64,000 nt of DNA from Colimorpha sp045222295 (lineage in GTDB: Bacteria; Bacteroidota; Bacteroidia; Bacteroidales; P3): contig JBGUXP010000013.1 in NCBI GenBank assembly GCA_045222295.1, positions 24,985 through 88,984 on the forward strand, read 5' to 3'. Both the position numbers and the translations under genes were made by a program. A model generated the notes under the pieces. That model had not been told where the DNA came from, did no database searches, and saw nothing but the letters and a program-made list of their open reading frames with translations. Shown in pieces: positions 12,301 through 18,458 of the stretch (position 1 is its first letter; the number at the start of each line of letters is the position of its first letter).

Positions 12301-15227
12301 TTACCGACCTCGCTAACCTCAGCAACGCCAACGACCTGACCTCGTCGGAGTATCCTGTCGTTCATGTCACTCGTGGCCTTACCGACTCGCTCATCGTCCA
12401 GGTGACACCTCTCGAAGCCACTGCCCAGTCCGATCGTGTCAAGATTTGGGCCTACATTGACTTCAATCGCAATGGCCTCTTCGAACCTGGCCAAGGTGAA
12501 GAACTTGTCGCGGGTGCTTCTTTCTACGACGATGCTACCTACTCTACTTCCATTACTATCCCCAACACGGCCTCTTACGGCTATATGCGTATGCGTATCG
12601 CAGTAGCTTCCTATGCTGATATCAACTCCTCCTCTGATCTTAACAATGGCAGTGTTCCGTCCAACAAGAACGGCCACAATATCGACGCGTTGCTCTTTGT
12701 CGATGCCGAGCCTCCTGCTGTCGACCTTGCAGTCACTCAGATTGTCGCTCCCCGTAGCTATCTTATCCGTGACGACCAGCCGCATGTGGTTTCCTTCCGC
12801 ATCGCCAACAAGGGTACCGAGGATATTACCAATCCCGTATTCAGCTATCGCTTTGATGCCGATGTTACCGACTCGACTTCCAATGGTACCGTTACTTATA
12901 ATGGTACCCTCCAGCCGGGCACCAGTGCCATCGTTTCTCTCCCCAGTCATGTCTTCCCCATCGGTGTCTCCAACCTCACCATTTGGCATCAGCTGGAGGA
13001 TGACGGTAATGTGTCGAACAACCAGCTCCACTACCAGTACAACCGCTTCCATGTTGTCCGTCTTGTCATGAACGACAACTTCGATATCGACAACAAATGG
13101 TATGCGCCGGTAGGCTACAACGTCTATACTCACAACTATTGGGAGCTTGGTACCCCCAGCAAGACGAAACTCAATGCTGCCTATTCAGAGCCTAATGCGT
13201 GGGTTACCGACCTCCACAATACTATTAATACCGGTACGCGTGGCAACGTGAGTTATCTCTATAGTCCTATCATTAATATTTCGCAGATTAGGTCTGACAC
13301 TCTTTCGTTCCGCCTCCGTCGCAACCTTATGGGTGGTAGTTCCCTCCATCTTGAGTTCTACAACTTTGAAGGTAAGTGGGTCAAAGTTAATGCCGATTCG
13401 CTCACCAACTGGTACAATAACACCGAAGACAAGTGCTTCGACAATACCACTGCCGGTAACGACTACAACTACTATTGGATTCCCACCAGTCTTATCTCGG
13501 GTGACTTCCAAGAGAACGTCCAGTTCCGCTTCGTCTACACCACGCCGATGACGCCTTCTGCCAATGGCTACGGCGATGGTTGTGCTATCGACAACTTCCA
13601 TGTCGGCCGTGCCCGTCGTTCGATTGACGTAGGTGTCGTCGCCATTCCTTATCCCACGGCACCTGCCTATGGACAGACCATCTATCCCAAGGTTGTTGTC
13701 CACAACTATGGCACCGACACCATCCGTAGCCTAAAGATTGGCTACATCCACTTCGGCACCTATCTCCCCAAGGAGACCGTTCTAAACAATATCCGATTGG
13801 CTCCGTTGGCCAACGATACTGTTACCTTCGATGCATCATTTGTCGTTACACCCGACTTCCCCGACACCTTCAACATCAAAGCCTTCACCATGGTCACCGA
13901 CGACATCTATCGCGACAACGACACTTGCACGGTCAAATTCCCCTTGAGCCCGCTGGCGAACGATATCAGTGCCCACTCCTTCCTCTATCCGCTCGACAAT
14001 GCAGTGGCCGGCGATTCTCTAAGGGTCACCCTCCGTGTCCGCAACTTTGGTGTTAATCCTATTTCCACCGCCACGGCATCCTATATCGTCAATGGTCAGA
14101 ACCGCATTGATGAAGAGATAGACTTCGAGGCTCTCCTTGGACGCCCGTTGAATTCTATGGAGTACTACAACTACACCTTCCGTCAGCGCTTCCGTGCTCC
14201 CATGGGTGTTGTCCGTCTCACCGGTATCATCAAGAGTCCGCAGAACGACTATATCTACAATGACACCATCACCAAGCGCATCGAAGGTGTCAACTCGGTC
14301 CTCGACCTTGCTGCTGCATCGGTCATTGTCGATACCTCCTCGCATACCGAGGTCCGCATCACTCTTGTCATTGAGAACCGTGGTGCCCGAGGTGTCAACA
14401 ACTTCGAGGTGGGATATTATATTGATGATGATCCCAGTACTGCATGTCCGCCAGAGTATTATCGCCAGAGTAGTCCGCTGCCCGCTGTTACAACAGGCTA
14501 TTACACCTTCACACATACCCTGCCGACGCGTTCGGCCAGGTACAACAAAGTTACAGGCTATGTCCGTGCTAATGGTGATATAGACCGTACTAACGATACC
14601 ACCAATGTCATCACACGACAGTACATGGACCTGGAGATGGTTCAACTTATCGTCATCGAGAACGCTCAGCCCGATTGCCAGCTCATTGGTATCGTCAAAA
14701 ACTGGGGCAACATTCCGTTGCGCTCCGGTGTACATATTGATGGCACCATCAATAATAGGGATTTCAGTGAGAATTTCGATCAACCTATTGGTGCAGGCCA
14801 AGCGGCAGTCCTCTTCTTCCCCGGACGTATCCAGAAGAGCCCAAATCGCCACTATGAGGGCACTGCCAGACTGGTTATCGGTAGCACTGATGCCAATCCA
14901 GACAACAACCAGACTAACTACATTGAGGTCCGTGGCCATTGGGAGAATGATGTGCCGCTGGTTGAGAGCGACAACCTCATCCTTGACCAGAACTACCCCA
15001 ACCCCTTCGAGGGCCGTACCACTATCCCCTTCACGCTGCCTAACGCTGCCAATGTCCACTTCTTCATCATCGATGCTATGGGACATGTTGTCAACAGCTT
15101 TGACCGCCACTATTCCGCCGGTGCCCAGTCCATCACGGTCGACATGTCGAGTTATGCCTCGGGCATCTACTACTATGGCATTGTGGTTGATGGACAGCGT
15201 CTCATGAAGAAGATGATTCTCCGCTGA
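3390..15227 (+). CDS. Giant secreted multidomain protein with T9SS type A sorting domain
   Basis: A 3945-residue predicted surface or secreted protein. Residues 1-22 form a signal peptide ending SHGQ. A carbohydrate-binding/jelly-roll-like domain (YYQGFETGEAE to WRLDNISV) follows. Two right-handed beta-helix regions lie at about residues 670-1100 and 2013-2457 (for example APGTYTEQVVLNNI). A lamin-tail-like stretch spans about 1310-1510. Many CARDB-like modules of the type VRVRNQGLSEG recur throughout. A GEVED-type domain (WAYIDFNRNGLFEPGQGE) is near residue 3010, and a second jelly-roll-like domain is at about 3224-3410. The end is a classical T9SS type A signal: NYPNPFEGRTTIPF, then GIYYYGIVVDGQRLMKKMIL. 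It is likely exported by the machinery encoded at 25-32 kb. The function is unknown; adhesion or glycan binding is an inference. Codon choice visibly shifts along the gene, from G-ending in the first half to C-ending in the second. Confidence 0.92.
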   Translation: MKLRFLLPSVIFLFCGLISHGQVTQLYYQGFETGEAERFAVMPSSNKAYSSTFYVSGSRSLELQQKASNGGDVELILDTLDFTQNTSWSYITLDFDHICDVSAQGQTHMCRILYKRVGEAENSWHAFNGSHYKTERGSANFGSLAFNRAAYTEWESGTLDNEDWKSERFELNDLTPSLSPTERQQLKLQIKFVIRPSANTTTGVWRLDNISVRVSPNPMVSPTINMVSYPDGFYYPSSRGARIEMNPVTTVSAGINPDSVYLFYKAGVNGTPVRLQMAPVAGATGRYRANIPFFGYDTLMAFYCVARDNTTNSNMATFPSSANSWIEYKCVRGTEHNWEMMDAAQKSKFTGQARSTSDKIPFIGMADGKSEWVFDSALMAEAGYKAGEMTAMKFTFSDHTNTVTRQRLQVKMKNVPTSYTVNTSTINFPFTTSFMKVVYDGSFTINEANADSSQTMQFQDTFYYAGKDVVMQVVFDDTQNKTASKVKMINAHPQKKSIYFLFGDEYQGYHPITNPTDMAMADEKSEFCPAMVLTAKKNLPLLYDMGFDTDRSDTATYGLVTPDSLVAMTLDDHSIQVRLKNQGALPVNAIRISYSIDDTLATGSYNWTGNLAGGAVTRVTIAQNVPLPAGSYRLKVWVEDTLTAGGQQYRDHEPYNDTIMSKFIVCEGPMHGVRYIGGANADFRTVEDFLFALESCGVDDTLVVKLAPGLYRRFTMPSVIGVSDANYIVFEPASGMVEFYSSDSTGSIVNLQKVSYVRFRNINFVRRSSKLTDMVLLGASSTGCHFEGCSFVDSLSNPAANMRIASMINTNYANGIVVDSCTFVGGKVGVSVAGQATDLRSSNNTVKRSTFRNQYDNAVDVNYQTNVVIDHNEMYDVLTLSTGVLQLNGCSGLTRVTGNKVYTTHGSAGIALQNLEGTSTDRIVVANNMVVCADGGSSNQLRPPLNVISSTWTDVVYNSVKMTAPQRNNIAAVAFGSGGNSIQNSRFLNNIVVTLDNNNYALSYMPGSVTNNTVGHNVYYTLGSILNKKSGSASMTLADWAVAVPEDTNSVSVNPNFLNGSLVDLRTYNRLVKGVGIPVTTVTTDMYDTLRSLTAPCPGAFEFSSLLYDFEPEALVSPLLEDCHMPIPVELAVRLRNSGTSTCDNLSLKYQVGNGPIHTLTLTDTIPAEDTVTIWTGEMLTLPANGTRDSVYALKVWTDYTNDPNQTNDTNVFQVTSKYHPARPNDDSIQVAYATAATITPTSGIEQWRVYNNTSAAQQKSELSWFLDTTAAEPFFIGPTLTTDTLRMDTAFYFRQKRNKPIVRITQLEFKKDGTGVTPTMPYWMSNSRKFAVQLTNIGDAPAQLEGDTLRLLKAATNSGGTITVTDYVFGDVTIEPGTSLIVQAVSGNPSDATRTIHATTMSSAEVKYNQNCAIIYKHNGAVEDAVATNAVTTTAVNKPKNWNEQNVPSYVWLGAGVNTSSSSSTAGIVRTAFNGLASDWSVATNSNKMFLNTIDPNWIRYEDNGCEGQFAIFKVKILAPPTADISLDAPTLPQSRCGMGIENVSVRVRNYGIQPVDSIVLHYTAGGDTVTESVNTVVPANGSIFYTFSGQTNMAFSHDSLVTVRVWSDTVSGDYIHTNDTNVASVFVPFTPEAPDSQLVHIVSYGERNTATLIPPAGLIPVWYNYDGDAVDTGYTNISEILYVGGTRNVSYMVFDTFQAIVGVGTTTNGNTDYPSPYQPGKKFAKQQYIYSASELRAAGLHAGYIDSVAFELKNFVNANLNSVSFDQYTISMGSTADTVFATTSDWKSTTRVYSRTPMVINRADCDTWVTHQMDNPYYWDGVSSLVVQIVHNISTAVTSGVKSAYSTKNNTTLYKADNNDFTPSTTEYSGTGTRGNKRPNIRINNTSYGCEGPQTPYTVQMVNVPAVDMTVLWPHGVDTLQYNSCNDIPIYVRVRNQGLSEGTDTKLYYYYDTMAVDSITVSSSIASGATLDTMLFSRHMAPGRHKVKVVVSAPGDIITSNDTIVRSFMVRFCNGSYTIAANDGDYRSFGEAIDTLNIVGVQGPVVFNVAPGTYTEQVVLNNIPGSSAEHTIGFVGTGNDVLLTAPTTQANNYVMLLDSTSYVTLSNFRIEARPTVTGTAGNYANALVMSKGGHITIDSLAIKVKGSIDNANASCVVLQGEVTDLTFTNNVLDSGYFSIRHSGAVTNYSDFVITNNVFRNFKSQGVNLRGVTNLQFDANEIASGFGSNGRALTGLYLSQTAGGLSVQKNKINLIDNFSGGKRGIVVINANCSASAPGLVANNMISCSGSGTATQKPAGIYLDTASTYLNIYFNTVRISHGTTSTAYSENSYAFYAGNTVSHIQVMNNIFANFSKGYAYYVSEINTLTISNYNGYYSASNRPLFWKNFRTSLTALQNYNSDDAYSVFDEPLFRANDDLHLTSTNFANIAQYNSDVPDDIDGTIRVQSPGPTMGAHELFVMTHDVAVVRIIEPIMPTNVNSFSSPNNMPPHIESNPVRVIATFRNNGMAPETNVHWYAYIEGHQDSTQTQLKSLGTLARNQSKTDTVMMPTVLGITDTNIVHVVVVIPIDSVPDNNDLTTKMWLAPAYNLKAVNISTDHTGCGMDNTIVKINVKNEGFKDIPANTTFKIGFLPEITFPANITVPTMPSTPVEENTTLSNQLLMGQNVTINFSQSANFYPTDVDPTDIESQGMKFRLRGWVNYPLDITQTNDTTPKNSTTISSYYTPEPPEGTETVVDYGTWGTVHASQENSRPIKWYRDTLATPFYQPSQYTASCTWSNTPQYFHDSTYYLMCYSSKNCPSNFSTVQVHVNPRVPNDVAFEAILAPLGGRVYMENDTVRVRIVNYGTRSQTNIPVSYQLLKKQGNNYVPEGQPVTETVRTTIASDQTHEYTFTQLLNFTDPTQASNYKLRVWTDLVNDAVRRNDTIRYDYAFSSLPVSTYNPQKPSDPTFDITRVSFNSLDFECPQLGRGLTDLANLSNANDLTSSEYPVVHVTRGLTDSLIVQVTPLEATAQSDRVKIWAYIDFNRNGLFEPGQGEELVAGASFYDDATYSTSITIPNTASYGYMRMRIAVASYADINSSSDLNNGSVPSNKNGHNIDALLFVDAEPPAVDLAVTQIVAPRSYLIRDDQPHVVSFRIANKGTEDITNPVFSYRFDADVTDSTSNGTVTYNGTLQPGTSAIVSLPSHVFPIGVSNLTIWHQLEDDGNVSNNQLHYQYNRFHVVRLVMNDNFDIDNKWYAPVGYNVYTHNYWELGTPSKTKLNAAYSEPNAWVTDLHNTINTGTRGNVSYLYSPIINISQIRSDTLSFRLRRNLMGGSSLHLEFYNFEGKWVKVNADSLTNWYNNTEDKCFDNTTAGNDYNYYWIPTSLISGDFQENVQFRFVYTTPMTPSANGYGDGCAIDNFHVGRARRSIDVGVVAIPYPTAPAYGQTIYPKVVVHNYGTDTIRSLKIGYIHFGTYLPKETVLNNIRLAPLANDTVTFDASFVVTPDFPDTFNIKAFTMVTDDIYRDNDTCTVKFPLSPLANDISAHSFLYPLDNAVAGDSLRVTLRVRNFGVNPISTATASYIVNGQNRIDEEIDFEALLGRPLNSMEYYNYTFRQRFRAPMGVVRLTGIIKSPQNDYIYNDTITKRIEGVNSVLDLAAASVIVDTSSHTEVRITLVIENRGARGVNNFEVGYYIDDDPSTACPPEYYRQSSPLPAVTTGYYTFTHTLPTRSARYNKVTGYVRANGDIDRTNDTTNVITRQYMDLEMVQLIVIENAQPDCQLIGIVKNWGNIPLRSGVHIDGTINNRDFSENFDQPIGAGQAAVLFFPGRIQKSPNRHYEGTARLVIGSTDANPDNNQTNYIEVRGHWENDVPLVESDNLILDQNYPNPFEGRTTIPFTLPNAANVHFFIIDAMGHVVNSFDRHYSAGAQSITVDMSSYASGIYYYGIVVDGQRLMKKMILR

Positions 15228-16462
15228 TGCTTGGGCGGTTCATAGACTATATTCGTGAGCAACACCTCTTCCCCTCGGGGCAGGAGGTGTTGCTTGCCGT
15301 TAGCGGTGGTCGCGATTCTGTCTGCATGGCCCATCTTTTCCATCGGGCAGGCATCCCCTTCGCCATTGCCCACTGCAACTTCCACCTCCGTCCTGGCGAC
15401 TGCGACCGCGACGAGGCCTTCGTAAGGCGGCTCGCCGACACTTACGGCGTCCCCTGCCATGTCGCCTCTTTCGACACCCGCGCCGTCGCCTCCGCTACGG
15501 GCGAAAGCATCGAGGAAGCCGCCCGCCGACTCCGCTACGAATACTTTTCATCACTCATCACTCATCACTCGTCACTCACCTGTGTCGCCACCGCCCACCA
15601 CCGCGACGACTCCATCGAGACCTTCTTCCTCAACCTCTTCCGCGGCACTGGCATCGCCGGCCTCCACGGCATCCGCCCCATTTCAACACTCAACACTCAA
15701 CACTCAACACTCACCATTGTCCGCCCCCTCCTCTGCTTCTCCCGGGCGGAAATCGACCGCTATGTGGAGGAACACCATCTGGAGTATGTCGAGGACAGCA
15801 CCAACAGCGAACTCGACGCCCGCCGCAACCAGTTGCGGCTACGCCTCATGCCGTTGCTCCGCGAGCTCTACCCCTCCATCGACGACACCATGGCCGCCAA
15901 CATCGAGCGCCTCCACGACACCGAGCTTATATATAAAGAATATATAGAGAGTCTCCGCTCCTCGCTCCTCACTCCCCACTCATCCCTCCTCCTCAATCTC
16001 CCCTTCCAAATCCTCTCTTTCGACTTAAGTGACCTTAAGGCCCCTAAAGACCCTAAGGCCCCTGGAATCCCTGGCGTCGCCTCTTCCATCCTCTTCGAGC
16101 TCCTCCATCCTTTCGGCTTCAATGCCTCGCAGGTCTCCGACATCCTCGCTGCCACCGAAAACGGCAAGCTCTTCTTTTCCTCGACCCATGTCGCCGAGCT
16201 GCATCGGGGGCAGCTGCTTGTGGCACCCCAGGTGGAGCCTGCTCCGGGACGGCATCCCCAGCCCGGCGACCGCATAAAGCTGAAAAAAGGCAGCCGCCTC
16301 CTCAGCGACTACCTCAAGGACTTGGGGCTCTCGCGCATCGAGCGCCGGCACCTACTGTTGGATTCTTCTCACGGCGACGAGCCGGTCGGCACGGTCGCTG
16401 GGCTCGCGGTGGTAGACAAAGATGGTGTAGTTGTTGGTCATCTCCCAGTGGTCACCCTCTAG
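15227..16462 (+). CDS. tilS: tRNA(Ile)-lysidine synthase TilS, with low-complexity inserts
   Basis: TilS uses ATP to attach lysine to C34 of tRNA-Ile(CAU), making it read AUA; it is normally essential. The PP-loop motif AVSGGRDSVCMAHL is near residue 23. HCNFHLRPGDCDRDEAFVR, the TAHHRDDSIETFFLNLFRG motif and the RPLLCF region follow. The start ATG shares one base with the previous stop (TGATG). Four in-frame short-period inserts (residues about 108-117, 153-161, 244-255 and 266-283) interrupt the family sequence. The C-terminus after LLDSS looks atypical and overlaps the end of the convergent plug gene by 111 bases, so its last 30 or so residues may be replacement sequence. Confidence 0.9.
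   Translation: MLGRFIDYIREQHLFPSGQEVLLAVSGGRDSVCMAHLFHRAGIPFAIAHCNFHLRPGDCDRDEAFVRRLADTYGVPCHVASFDTRAVASATGESIEEAARRLRYEYFSSLITHHSSLTCVATAHHRDDSIETFFLNLFRGTGIAGLHGIRPISTLNTQHSTLTIVRPLLCFSRAEIDRYVEEHHLEYVEDSTNSELDARRNQLRLRLMPLLRELYPSIDDTMAANIERLHDTELIYKEYIESLRSSLLTPHSSLLLNLPFQILSFDLSDLKAPKDPKAPGIPGVASSILFELLHPFGFNASQVSDILAATENGKLFFSSTHVAELHRGQLLVAPQVEPAPGRHPQPGDRIKLKKGSRLLSDYLKDLGLSRIERRHLLLDSSHGDEPVGTVAGLAVVDKDGVVVGHLPVVTL
15549..15576 (+). repeat. 7-base-period repeat inside tilS (CATCACT)
   Basis: CATCACT occurs three times, followed by CGTCACT, all in exact 7-base register, and is translated as SSLITHHSSLT. Because the period is 7, the reading frame cycles and the array encodes a mixed peptide. 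Flanking residues align with normal TilS, so this is an insertion into a conserved gene. Confidence 0.9.
15683..15710 (+). repeat. 7-base-period repeat inside tilS (TCAACAC x4)
   Basis: Four perfect tandem TCAACAC units are translated as STLNTQHSTL, between GLHGIRPI and IVRPLLCF of TilS. It has a different unit sequence but the same period as the array at 15549. Confidence 0.92.
15957..15991 (+). repeat. 7-base-period repeat inside tilS (RCTCnnC)
   Basis: Five 7-base units, GCTCCTC, GCTCCTC, ACTCCCC, ACTCATC and CCTCCTC, are translated as part of SLLTPHSSLLL. It is more degenerate than the two upstream arrays. Confidence 0.75.
16022..16075 (+). repeat. 9-base-period repeat inside tilS (GaCCCTAAG-like)
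   Basis: Six consecutive 9-base units (GACTTAAGT, GACCTTAAG, GCCCCTAAA, GACCCTAAG, GCCCCTGGA, ATCCCTGGC) are translated as a 3-residue periodic peptide (KAP, KDP, KAP, GIP). The 9-base period keeps frame, unlike the 7-base arrays in the same gene. Confidence 0.88.
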
Positions 16463-17635
16463 CGTCTCCGTCACCGACGGTCCAAGCTCTCCCCCTACCA
16501 TAGGGGGAGTACCCCGAAGGGGGGATGGGGTACATAATAACTGATAGGAATAGTACCCCTGCTTCAGCAGCAGCCGCTTCACGTAGGCCTTGTATTCCGG
16601 CTTGTATTCCATGCGGCTCGCCGAGTCGAGTTTCCAGTCGGTAAGCTGACCGACGACGTAGACGTTCTTGTCGAGCCACGGATGTGCCATCGGCAGGCTG
16701 ATGTTCACCCACACATAGTCGGCCTGCAGCGCCTTGTTCTGGCGGTCCCAGACGTTGACCTTCATACCTCCGTTCAAGGTCTTGTCGCTCTGTAGGAAGT
16801 GTTTCTTGCTGCGGTCCTCTTCGGGACGCACCATGGCGAACACCTCGCCGCCGTATTCCTCGATACGCACGATGTTGTACATTGGTGCCCTCAGGTTGCT
16901 GCAGTCGAAAAAGCGGAATGTGTTGCCCCCGTCGAATATGTTGCTCTGGCGGTAGCGGTAGGCGAGGTTGCGGCCATCGTAGCCGCTGAATTCCAGCCAT
17001 CGCTGGTTGTCCAGTCGCCCGTTCTGCTGCACCAGCACCCGTTCGTATTCCTGACGCACCTGAACGCTTTGGGACGCAGTCTGTTGGGCCTCTATAATTA
17101 CGTCTATTTCCTGCCTTTTCAGGAGGTCGGCTCCATCGTAGGGACGTTCCGTCGTGGCCTCCACGCCCACGGCCTGCTCGCTCACCCAGAAGCGTCGCGT
17201 CAGCAGTGTGTCGCCCTCCGTGTCGGTCACTGTCACCACGTAGTTGCCCGAGTGGATGAATTCGGCATATTTGGCCGGCACCATCTGGTGGTAGTGGATA
17301 TAATTGCGCAGGGTGGTGAACGAGAACTCCACGTTCTCAATCTCGCCGCTCTCGAAGCCGTTCATAAACTCGTAGGGCTCCAGGTCGTCGCGTCGCCAGT
17401 CGGCATCGCAATGGGCTATCGTATAGCGCAGGTTCTCAGCCTCGTCAGCCAGGATGTCAAACTGCAGCAGCATCCGTTCCCCCGCCCCCATCGTCAGCAC
17501 CGGAGCCTCCAGCTCCACGCCGCCGCGCGTCAGCGTCACCGTCTTCACGTCGGCACGCCACGCCGAGTCCGTCACACGTTGTCCCCAGGACACGCTGCCC
17601 AGGGTTAGAATCATAAGTGTCAGTATCTGTTTCAT
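16352..17635 (-). CDS. Type IX secretion system Plug protein (DUF5103)
   Basis: A DUF5103/T9SS-plug family protein. The family includes Plug, which binds the SprA outer-membrane translocon and seals its periplasmic side. I chose the ATG at 17635, giving a signal peptide ending GSVSWGQ; an in-frame ATG at 17659 would put charged residues ahead of it. Family features: QFDILADEAENLRYTIAHCD, the DLEPYEFMNGFE segment, and a C-terminus with NNYTIFVYHRE. An in-frame palindromic insertion adds about 18 residues (TPSPLRGTPPMVGGELG) before SVTETLEGDHW. The 3' end overlaps convergent tilS by 111 bases; the 5' end is overlapped by the DUF6266 frame. No sprA or porV lies in the window. Confidence 0.85.
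   Translation of the reverse strand: MKQILTLMILTLGSVSWGQRVTDSAWRADVKTVTLTRGGVELEAPVLTMGAGERMLLQFDILADEAENLRYTIAHCDADWRRDDLEPYEFMNGFESGEIENVEFSFTTLRNYIHYHQMVPAKYAEFIHSGNYVVTVTDTEGDTLLTRRFWVSEQAVGVEATTERPYDGADLLKRQEIDVIIEAQQTASQSVQVRQEYERVLVQQNGRLDNQRWLEFSGYDGRNLAYRYRQSNIFDGGNTFRFFDCSNLRAPMYNIVRIEEYGGEVFAMVRPEEDRSKKHFLQSDKTLNGGMKVNVWDRQNKALQADYVWVNISLPMAHPWLDKNVYVVGQLTDWKLDSASRMEYKPEYKAYVKRLLLKQGYYSYQLLCTPSPLRGTPPMVGGELGPSVTETLEGDHWEMTNNYTIFVYHREPSDRADRLVAVRRIQQ
16484..16532 (-). repeat. Two-hairpin palindromic element inside the plug gene
   Basis: Stem CTCCCCCTA/TAGGGGGAG (16489-16509) is next to TACCCC...GGGGTA (16510-16532), which encloses CCCCGAAGGGG. The element is in frame in the minus-strand plug gene. 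It belongs to the same family as the elements at 19359, 52155, 52290 and 59455. Confidence 0.85.
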
Positions 17636-18281
17636 GGTCGTTTCTGTTCTGTGTTTCAATGTTTTCTGTTAGCTCAATATAACTCGTCTCCGAGGCCCGC
17701 TGCTGGTAGTCGGTCACGAAGCCGTAGAGGTGAAACCCGTGGTCCAGCCATTCGTTGGGGAGTCTCATGCTCAGTCGTTTGGAACGCCTCAGGACGGCGC
17801 TCGACAGCAGCGACTGCTTCAGCTCCGGGCAGTAGGCCATCACCCTCACCTCGTCGTCGCCGTCGGCACGCAGATGCAGGGGATTCTTCTCGAATTCCAC
17901 TCTCAGCACTCCCTCGTCGTCCACCATTGCAGGTCCGAATCCTACTGGTGCCACGGGGCCGCTGCTTACGGCAAGATTCATGTAGTCAACGCCTTGCGAT
18001 GTAAAGAGGCGCTTGTTCATCTTCACGAAGAGGTTGCCCTCGGTCAAGCCCTTGTCCATCGATGCCTGGCGCAGGCCGAAGCGCAGCGTCGTCGTCAGGC
18101 GCGACGCCATCTGCACCATGTCGCGGAAGAGCATGCGGTGCTCCTGCTGGGCTTCCGTCCGCGGGTTGCGCACGCGTCGCGGCCGTGCCCGCAGGCACCA
18201 CCGTCCGCGCCACTGGTAGCCGATGACAGGCCCTATTGTCCCACGGTAACCGTCTAATATTCCGTATGTTTGCTTCGCCAT
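17457..18281 (-). CDS. DUF6266 family protein with C-terminal run-on
   Basis: The N-terminus (MAKQTYGILDGYRGTIGPVIGYQWRG in two parts) and body match DUF6266, a common Bacteroidota family of about 200 residues with unknown role. The recognisable domain ends around residue 208 (DYQQRASETSYIEL). The frame then continues for some 65 residues (DHETDTDTYDSNPG, then GAGGSGADDGGGG) overlapping the first 179 bases of the plug gene in another frame. That tail is low-complexity and looks like run-on after loss of a stop. Close spacing suggests co-transcription with plug. Confidence 0.75.
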   Translation of the reverse strand: MAKQTYGILDGYRGTIGPVIGYQWRGRWCLRARPRRVRNPRTEAQQEHRMLFRDMVQMASRLTTTLRFGLRQASMDKGLTEGNLFVKMNKRLFTSQGVDYMNLAVSSGPVAPVGFGPAMVDDEGVLRVEFEKNPLHLRADGDDEVRVMAYCPELKQSLLSSAVLRRSKRLSMRLPNEWLDHGFHLYGFVTDYQQRASETSYIELTENIETQNRNDHETDTDTYDSNPGQRVLGTTCDGLGVACRREDGDADARRRGAGGSGADDGGGGTDAAAV

Positions 18282-18458
18282 AACCTAATTTTTTTTGCTT
18301 ATTATAACGTAACAATCACCTATTTATTGCCTACTATCGAAAGTTTTTTTCAGGAGATAGCAAAGAGAATATAAAGAGATAAGAAAGAGATGATATTTCA
18401 AATACGTGAAATACAGTGTGTTTGAGAAGTCTCTTTTCGCGTGGGTTGCTCATAATGA

